Assembly (NCBI GenBank): GCA_027039465.1
Contig: JALWEA010000641.1
Location: 1-6,294, forward strand
Origin: Calditrichia bacterium
GTDB taxonomy: Bacteria > Calditrichota > Calditrichia > Calditrichales > Calditrichaceae
Length of the DNA stretch: 6,294 nucleotides
Direction: 5' to 3'
How positions within the stretch are numbered: the first letter of the stretch is position 1; each line of letters starts with the position of its first letter. Position numbers and translations under genes: made by a program. The notes beneath the pieces were generated by a model. That model made no database searches, was not told the DNA's origin, and saw nothing but the letters and a program-made list of their open reading frames with translations. This document shows positions 1 through 6,294 of this stretch, in pieces.

Positions 1-1463
1 CATTTTAGCCAATCGTGCAACCGCATCAAATTTTGTGACGCCTGATAGCGCCCGTTGGCAAAAACACCGTAATCACCGCCACCGCCCATGGCCGAAGTAA
101 AGCGGGTTGAATTATTGTAGAACAGCCAAAGCGATGTCCATTCCCGTTCAATGGCCTCGTCAAACATGTTGGTCGGATCTGCCAAACCGGCCCTCCATAT
201 TTTTTGCATAATTTCTGTGGCGTGGCGTGTGTTTGCATTGGTTTCCTTGATGGTGTTGGCCAGACGGGCAAAATGATTATCCACCCAATTGGAACTGTGG
301 CAGGTTAAACAAATGGCCTCCATGCGCTGCTCTCTTTTTTGCTGTTCCTCAGGAGAAATCAAAAACGACTTAACCGGCGTTCCGTCCAATTCCGTGGCTA
401 ACGGCAAGCCTGCTTTATTGTGAATAATGGAAAGATCCGGCGACTTGGGATGAGCGTGCGCATACGGAGCGCCAAACAAACGCCAACCAAGCCGATCGTT
501 AAAACGGTGAGTACGTTTCGCGATAACCGTACTATCCGAATTAATAATCAAACTTACATGACAGGTGGCGCAGGTTGGTGCTGTAAAGTCCTTGCCAACC
601 GTCCAGGGTACCGCTTCAAAATTCCAATGCTCATGCTGCGCGGTGTAAATATTGCCGTGTTTGCTTACCTGATAAACTTTGTAGGCCGGAACATCCGGGC
701 CTTTATGGCATTCGGCGCAGGTGGAAGGCTTACGCGCCATGGCAATGGAAAAATCATGGCGGGAATGACAGGAAGTACACGAGCCCATGCTGCCGTCCGG
801 ATTAATGCGACCTACGCCTTGGTTGGGCCAGCCTTCCAGAACAGGGAAATCCATTTCGCCGAAATCCGTTTCCCTAGTTACTTTGCCTTTAACCTTGACC
901 TTTGTGCCGTGACAATATAGACAAGCATCGGCACTTGTTTTTTGCGTCGGTTCCGCGAATTGCAGAGATCCGTTTTTTTCGCTCGTTTGGCCGATGACCG
1001 AATGAATGAGCTGTTGGTAAACACTGTTTTTCATCAAATTGTCGTAGGCATGTGCCATTAAATTTTGCGAATATTCTTTAACTTCTTTGGAATGGCAGGT
1101 GGCACAATCGTTCGGCGTTACCACCACATGAATTCTGTAGCCGTTGTGTTCAAACGTATCTTTATGCTTATCCGGATTAATGCCATGGCATTCGAAGCAG
1201 CCTACCGCGGTTTGCTTTAGCGAATCGGGTATGTTTTTGCTTGAAATGCGGCGTTGCAATTTGGGCTTGGCAAGTCCCTGCGCCGGGGTGATCATAGCGT
1301 GGCGGCTCTGCTGCCACTGGCTGACAATTCCGGGATGTATCTGTTCGTGGCAGGAAATACATTCTTCGCTTTGGTCGCTTAACGGCGGATTGTCGGCCCA
1401 AAGCCAACCCACACTAAAAACGATGATGACTAGTAATTGCGGAATGATCCGTTGGCAATTCAT
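1..1463 (-). CDS. Exported octaheme c-type cytochrome, hydroxylamine oxidoreductase (HAO)-like, 3' end cut off by the window
   Basis: Reading the minus strand from ATG at 1463-1461 gives 487 uninterrupted codons to the window edge, so only the C-terminus is missing. Residues 1-23 look like a Sec signal peptide (hydrophobic stretch about 10-22, likely cleavage after LWA). Eight CxxCH heme-binding motifs begin at Cys35, 89, 120, 181, 229, 249, 298 and 385. The close pair at 229 and 249, joined by RHDFSIAMARKPSTC and followed by CHKGPD and SKHG, is the pattern I associate with the HAO family. That family oxidises hydroxylamine or hydrazine, or in other members reduces nitrite or hydroxylamine to ammonium, in the periplasm. 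The oxidative enzymes carry a heme-crosslinking tyrosine in the C-terminal part; Tyr465 and Tyr473 lie in the right general area but I cannot align them, so the direction of catalysis is open. Electron partners would lie downstream, outside the window. Family assignment is fairly sure, substrate is not. Confidence 0.88.
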   Translation of the reverse strand, partial: MNCQRIIPQLLVIIVFSVGWLWADNPPLSDQSEECISCHEQIHPGIVSQWQQSRHAMITPAQGLAKPKLQRRISSKNIPDSLKQTAVGCFECHGINPDKHKDTFEHNGYRIHVVVTPNDCATCHSKEVKEYSQNLMAHAYDNLMKNSVYQQLIHSVIGQTSEKNGSLQFAEPTQKTSADACLYCHGTKVKVKGKVTRETDFGEMDFPVLEGWPNQGVGRINPDGSMGSCTSCHSRHDFSIAMARKPSTCAECHKGPDVPAYKVYQVSKHGNIYTAQHEHWNFEAVPWTVGKDFTAPTCATCHVSLIINSDSTVIAKRTHRFNDRLGWRLFGAPYAHAHPKSPDLSIIHNKAGLPLATELDGTPVKSFLISPEEQQKREQRMEAICLTCHSSNWVDNHFARLANTIKETNANTRHATEIMQKIWRAGLADPTNMFDEAIEREWTSLWLFYNNSTRFTSAMGGGGDYGVFANGRYQASQNLMRLHDWLK

Positions 1464-1470
1464 CACAACG

Positions 1471-1477
1471 CTCCTTT
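1471..1477 (-). promoter_or_regulatory. Ribosome binding site of the octaheme cytochrome gene
   Basis: On the minus strand AAAGGAG lies 7 nt upstream of ATG 1463-1461. This strong Shine-Dalgarno match fixes the start, which is also the Met directly before the signal peptide. Confidence 0.85.
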
Positions 1478-1498
1478 TGGTAAGGTTTTATTTTTGTC

Positions 1499-1582
1499 TT
1501 TCAAAGGAAAAATCCGTGCAGAATTTTTAAAGTCGATTTTCAACAAATAGTAATCGGAGTCCGCAAATCTTTTCAAAGGAAA
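1499..1582. repeat. 12-nt exact direct repeat TTTCAAAGGAAA, two copies 72 nt apart
   Basis: Copies lie at 1499-1510 and 1571-1582. Each copy is itself a partial dyad (TTTC, four bases, GAAA), as an operator half-pair might be. The first copy lies in the leader of the cytochrome gene, so a regulatory role is possible but unproven. The low complexity of the surrounding DNA makes chance a real alternative. Confidence 0.4.
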
Positions 1583-1780
1583 CAATTTTAATTTAATCAG
1601 ACGTTTCTTCCTATTCAAGAAAAATAAAAAATCTTACAATTCCAAAAAAAATTAAAATCTGCCTGAATTTCTTCTTACCATGTCCTTAAAAAATCATTAT
1701 TTGCGTCCGTCTGATTTCGATGTCCCAAGAAACTCCGGAATGCCGCTTTTAAATTATCTGCTTCGCATCCCATTTTTCGT

Positions 1781-1786
1781 TATATT
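1781..1786 (+). promoter_or_regulatory. Candidate -10 box for the mvaD operon
   Basis: TATATT lies 32 nt before the mvaD start codon and would give a leader of about 20 nt containing the Shine-Dalgarno site. No good -35 hexamer is found at 16-18 nt spacing (CTGCTT at 17), so this is tentative. Confidence 0.2.
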
Positions 1787-1800
1787 CCGGTTAATAAATT

Positions 1801-1807
1801 AAAGGAG
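1801..1807 (+). promoter_or_regulatory. Ribosome binding site of mvaD
   Basis: AAAGGAG lies 5 nt before ATG 1813, supporting this start. It is the same core motif that precedes the divergent cytochrome gene. Confidence 0.85.
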
Positions 1808-1812
1808 ATCAC

Positions 1813-2799
1813 ATGCAGGCAAAAGCACGGGCTCATTCCAACATTGCCCTTATTAAGTATTGGGGTAAGCGTGATGTCCGTTTAAATATTCCGGCTGTCG
1901 GTTCCATTTCCATGACGTTAAGTGCATTATGGACGGAAACCGAGGTCATTTTTGACGAACGCTTAAGTAAAGATGAATTGATTCTCGACAATCGCCGAGG
2001 TAATGTCAAGGAATCCAAACGCATTTCCGCTTTTTTGGATATTTTACGTCAAAAATCCGGCGTTCCTTTAAAAGCCAAAGTCATCAGCATTAACAATTTC
2101 CCCACAGCAGCGGGACTGGCCTCTTCCGCTTCGGGATTTGCCGCCCTGACACTTGCCGCTGCCAAAGCCTTAAAATTAAACCTTTCCGAACGGGAGCTCT
2201 CTATTCTGGCTCGTCGGGGATCCGGTTCCGCGGCACGTTCGCTCTTCGGGGGCTTTGTTGAAATGTTCGCCGGAACCGAGCCCGACGGCAGTGATTCTTT
2301 CGCGCAACCTATCGCCGCACAGGATCATTGGGATGTTCGGCTATTGATCGGCATTACTTCTTTCCGTCCCAAAAAAGTAGGTTCTACCGAAGGTATGACG
2401 CGCTCCAAGAAAACTTCGCCTTACTACCAGGCCTGGATTCAAAGTCAACCTGAAGATTTAAAAGAAATGCGGCAGGCCATTTTGCAAAAGGATTTTCAGA
2501 AAGTCGGCGAGTTAACCGAACACAGTTGCTTGAAAATGCACGCTTTGGCCTTAAGCAGCAAACCCGGCATTTTGTACTGGAACGCCATTACCGTTGACGC
2601 CATGCATGCCATTCGCGAATTACGCCATTCCGGAATTCAGGCCTATTTTACCGTAGATGCCGGGCCGCAAATCAAAGTGCTGTGTCTGGCGGAAGATGAG
2701 GTACGGGTGCGTGACATGTTGCGATCCATTAACGGTATTGAACGAACCATTGTCAATAAATTAGGCCCTGCCGCTCAAATTTTGGAGTTTGATGAATGA
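1813..2799 (+). CDS. mvaD: Diphosphomevalonate decarboxylase (mevalonate diphosphate decarboxylase)
   Basis: This cytoplasmic GHMP-superfamily enzyme converts (R)-5-diphosphomevalonate and ATP into isopentenyl diphosphate, CO2, ADP and phosphate, the last committed step of the classical mevalonate pathway. The 328-residue length is normal for the bacterial enzyme. The family signatures are all visible: the N-terminal NIALIKYWGKRD motif (10-21) followed by LNIPAVGSISMTL; the nucleotide-binding loop PTAAGLASSASG (97-108); ARRGSGSAARS (133-143) with the conserved Arg142; and TVDAGPQIKV (280-289), whose Asp282 corresponds to the catalytic aspartate of the family. These point to a true decarboxylase rather than a kinase. 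The start is fixed by the Shine-Dalgarno site and by the motif beginning at residue 10. It is the first gene of the cluster and its stop codon overlaps the mvaK2 start, which suggests translational coupling. Confidence 0.96.
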   Translation: MQAKARAHSNIALIKYWGKRDVRLNIPAVGSISMTLSALWTETEVIFDERLSKDELILDNRRGNVKESKRISAFLDILRQKSGVPLKAKVISINNFPTAAGLASSASGFAALTLAAAKALKLNLSERELSILARRGSGSAARSLFGGFVEMFAGTEPDGSDSFAQPIAAQDHWDVRLLIGITSFRPKKVGSTEGMTRSKKTSPYYQAWIQSQPEDLKEMRQAILQKDFQKVGELTEHSCLKMHALALSSKPGILYWNAITVDAMHAIRELRHSGIQAYFTVDAGPQIKVLCLAEDEVRVRDMLRSINGIERTIVNKLGPAAQILEFDE

Positions 2800-3854
2800 T
2801 TCGGGTTGTTGCTCCGGGTAAAATGATTTTATTGGGAGAATATGCCGTTCTTGAAAATGCTCCGGCCCTAGTCTGCGCCGTTAATAAATTCGCTGCCGTA
2901 ACCATGGAACCGTTAAGCGGACAGGAATTTCGGTTTTCCGCACCGTCGCTTGATTTAACGGACCTACCTTTTGTTATCACACCCAAAGGGCATGTACGTT
3001 TTGATCCGTCATTGGCTCCGGTCAAACTCAAGCGGTTGGAATTGTTCTCTAAAATTTTTGAATATGTTTACCGAAAGGCAGACATTTCCGCACGAAACGG
3101 CTGGTTTATCGGGATTGACACCGATGATTTTTATTCACGGGAATTGCATAGTAAATTCGGATTCGGCTCTAGTGCTGCGCTTTGCGTTGCCCTGGTAACG
3201 GCAACGGTGCGGGCATTTGATCTGCGCATGAGCGAGCAAGCCCTTTTTCGGCTTGCCCTGGAAGCACATCATTACGCCCAGGGGAAAATGGGCAGCGGCA
3301 TTGATGTGGCGGCTAGTTTTTTCGGTGGCTACCTGATTTACCGCCGTGTTTATGAAGACGACCCGATCGACAAAAACCCGCAAAAAATCAGCGGCTGCGA
3401 GGGGCTTTATTTTAAACCGGTTTTTACCGGACGTAGCGCTTCAACCCGAAAGTTGGTTAAAGGTGTGAGTCGGCTTAAGGAAGATTTCCCGGACGTGTAC
3501 CGCGAGATAATGGAGAAATTGAAACAAATCAGCGTTGAAGGTAGTGAACATTTTAAAGAACAAAATCCGCGAGCTTTTCTGAATGATATTTTATTGTTTT
3601 ACCGGACGTTAAAGGAATTGGGAGATCGCAGCGGCATGCCCATTATTTCGGAAACGCATCAACGCATTTTTAACCTGGCGCAAAAAGAAAACGTGGCTTA
3701 CAAACCTTCCGGCGCCGGCAGCGGCGACATCGGCATCTTATTCTCGGAAGATCCCGAACGGTTGGAGCGTGCCGCGCAACAGATTTTACAAGCCGGATTC
3801 TTACCGTTAAATATTGAAACGGATCATCAGGGAAAACGTATTTTGGCGGACTAA
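2796..3854 (+). CDS. mvaK2: Phosphomevalonate kinase, GHMP family
   Basis: The product should phosphorylate 5-phosphomevalonate with ATP to 5-diphosphomevalonate, the substrate of MvaD encoded just upstream. At 352 residues it is close to bacterial MvaK2 enzymes. The three GHMP motifs are present: APGKMILLGEYAVL (6-19), KFGFGSSAALCVAL (120-133) and KPSGAGSGDIGI (303-314). GSGIDVAASFFGG (166-178) includes Asp170, the likely catalytic base. EYAVL in motif 1 (instead of the EHAVV of mevalonate kinases) together with KPSGAG..D in motif 3 is typical of phosphomevalonate kinases. The usual GAGGGD appears here as GAGSGD (Ser309). The ATG sits in an ATGA overlap with the mvaD stop, and TTGGAG inside mvaD (2782-2787, 8 nt spacing) can serve as Shine-Dalgarno. 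Another GHMP sugar or alcohol kinase is possible by motif alone, but the context makes MvaK2 much more likely. Confidence 0.92.
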   Translation: MIRVVAPGKMILLGEYAVLENAPALVCAVNKFAAVTMEPLSGQEFRFSAPSLDLTDLPFVITPKGHVRFDPSLAPVKLKRLELFSKIFEYVYRKADISARNGWFIGIDTDDFYSRELHSKFGFGSSAALCVALVTATVRAFDLRMSEQALFRLALEAHHYAQGKMGSGIDVAASFFGGYLIYRRVYEDDPIDKNPQKISGCEGLYFKPVFTGRSASTRKLVKGVSRLKEDFPDVYREIMEKLKQISVEGSEHFKEQNPRAFLNDILLFYRTLKELGDRSGMPIISETHQRIFNLAQKENVAYKPSGAGSGDIGILFSEDPERLERAAQQILQAGFLPLNIETDHQGKRILAD

Positions 3855-3888
3855 CTTTTCCTTTAATTTTAAAAGGGAATTTATTAGA

Positions 3889-3918
3889 TTGGCATAAGGA
3901 TTTTTTTCGTTTGATAAA
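3889..3918 (+). promoter_or_regulatory. Candidate sigma-70-like promoter for the HMGR-mevalonate kinase gene
   Basis: TTGGCA (3889-3894, 5 of 6 to the -35 consensus) is followed after 18 nt by GATAAA (3913-3918, 4 of 6 to the -10 consensus). It would start transcription about 15-20 nt before the ATG and allow the fusion gene and idi to be expressed apart from mvaD-mvaK2. The -10 box is weak and the leader short, so this is only a candidate. Confidence 0.25.
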
Positions 3919-3927
3919 AAACGCATT

Positions 3928-3932
3928 AAGGG
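3928..3932 (+). promoter_or_regulatory. Ribosome binding site of the fusion gene
   Basis: AAGGG lies 9 nt before ATG 3942 and supports this start. The predicted protein then begins a short distance before the ENVIG motif, as in stand-alone class II HMG-CoA reductases. Confidence 0.75.
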
Positions 3933-3941
3933 AAATAGATC

Positions 3942-6194
<2,253 letters not shown>

Positions 6195-6222
6195 TCAATC
6201 GATTTAAAAAACGATAAACTCC

Positions 6223-6228
6223 GAGGAA
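6223..6228 (+). promoter_or_regulatory. Ribosome binding site of the downstream gene (probable idi)
   Basis: GAGGAA lies 3 nt before ATG 6232 (GAGG with 5 nt spacing). With only 37 nt between the fusion stop and this start, and no terminator visible, co-transcription is likely. Confidence 0.6.
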
Positions 6229-6231
6229 CGC

Positions 6232-6294
6232 ATGAACAACGACCAAATTGTTTCATTTGACGACGAAAAGCTGATTTTAGTCGATCCCGAGGAT
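6232..6294 (+). CDS. idi: Probable type I isopentenyl-diphosphate delta-isomerase, N-terminal 21 codons only
   Basis: The frame from ATG 6232 runs open to the window edge. The visible end, EKLILVDPED, resembles the N-terminal strand of type I (Nudix-fold) IPP isomerases, where a hydrophobic LVD..D segment precedes the first sheet. The gene follows the fusion gene by 37 nt on the same strand behind a Shine-Dalgarno site, and an isomerase is the one activity still needed to make DMAPP from the IPP produced by this cluster. The metal ligands and the catalytic Cys and Glu lie beyond the window. With 21 residues the match is suggestive; another Nudix hydrolase is the main alternative. Confidence 0.62.
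   Translation, partial: MNNDQIVSFDDEKLILVDPED

Larger units (their letters stand above)
1464..1812. other. AT-rich divergent intergenic region between the cytochrome gene and the mevalonate cluster
   Basis: This stretch of about 350 nt separates two divergently transcribed genes, so it should contain both promoters. I see no convincing gene in it on either strand. It holds a 12-nt exact direct repeat (1499-1510 and 1571-1582), a 9-nt inverted repeat (AATCAGACG at 1595-1603, CGTCTGATT at 1708-1716) and a weak A/T hairpin (TTTCTT 1604-1609, AAGAAA 1617-1622). No clear sigma-70 promoter for the cytochrome gene stands out; TTGAAA-like hexamers occur on the minus strand without a good partner -10 box. 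Confidence 0.7.
3855..3941 (+). other. Intergenic spacer between mvaK2 and the fusion gene
   Basis: This 87-nt spacer is the longest in the cluster. It begins with an imperfect A/T-rich dyad (about 3858-3879, TTCC...GGAA arms with a bulge) that has no adjacent T-run on the plus strand and is not a convincing terminator. A T7 run at 3901-3907 is followed by a short dyad CGTTT/AAACG (3908-3912, 3919-3923). A possible promoter lies in the second half and is listed separately. Confidence 0.5.

Noticed and set aside
420..920. Open frame of 166 codons on the plus strand
   Set aside because: It lies opposite four of the heme motifs of the minus-strand cytochrome, has no Shine-Dalgarno site and shows no recognisable protein features. 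It is a by-product of the antisense codon pattern.
1144..1530. Open frame of 128 codons on the plus strand over the 5' end of the cytochrome gene
   Set aside because: It overlaps the start, signal peptide and ribosome binding site of a well-supported gene, and its Cys- and Trp-rich translation is typical of a shadow frame.
1604..1622. TTTCTT/AAGAAA hairpin in the intergenic region as a regulatory RNA or terminator
   Set aside because: The six-pair, almost all A/T stem is too weak and the surrounding DNA is low-complexity.
3858..3879. Inverted repeat after mvaK2 as a rho-independent terminator
   Set aside because: The stem is A/T-rich and bulged with a tiny loop, and no T-run follows directly on the plus strand.

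Overview
The window looks like chromosomal DNA from a free-living, respiring bacterium that makes isoprenoids by the mevalonate route instead of the MEP route. It has moderate GC, AT-rich intergenic DNA and good Shine-Dalgarno sites (AAAGGAG, AAGGG, GAGGAA). The Shine-Dalgarno sites argue against Flavobacteriia-type Bacteroidota. An octaheme hydroxylamine-oxidoreductase-like cytochrome beside a full lower mevalonate cluster would fit a lineage such as Calditrichota or a relative in the FCB group, but this is a guess from gene content.

Layout. Positions 1-1463 (minus strand) hold 487 codons of an exported octaheme c-type cytochrome of the HAO family, lacking only its C-terminus. A 349-nt AT-rich divergent intergenic region (1464-1812) separates it from a plus-strand cluster: mvaD (1813-2799), mvaK2 (2796-3854, overlapping mvaD by ATGA), a 750-codon gene (3942-6194) fusing class II HMG-CoA reductase to mevalonate kinase, and the first 21 codons of a probable type I isopentenyl-diphosphate isomerase (6232 to the end).

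How the genes work together. The fusion protein would reduce HMG-CoA to mevalonate and phosphorylate it to 5-phosphomevalonate. MvaK2 makes the 5-diphosphate, MvaD decarboxylates this to isopentenyl diphosphate, and Idi interconverts IPP and DMAPP. All reactions from HMG-CoA to DMAPP are therefore encoded in about 4.5 kb. HMG-CoA synthase and thiolase are not seen here. The gene order does not follow the pathway order, and three GHMP-superfamily enzymes or domains lie in succession.

The most notable object is the HMG-CoA reductase-mevalonate kinase fusion: two consecutive pathway enzymes on one polypeptide, both with catalytic residues intact, joined by a short linker without an in-frame ATG at the junction. 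The cytochrome probably belongs to periplasmic nitrogen-oxide metabolism and has no evident link to isoprenoid synthesis beyond sharing the intergenic region.
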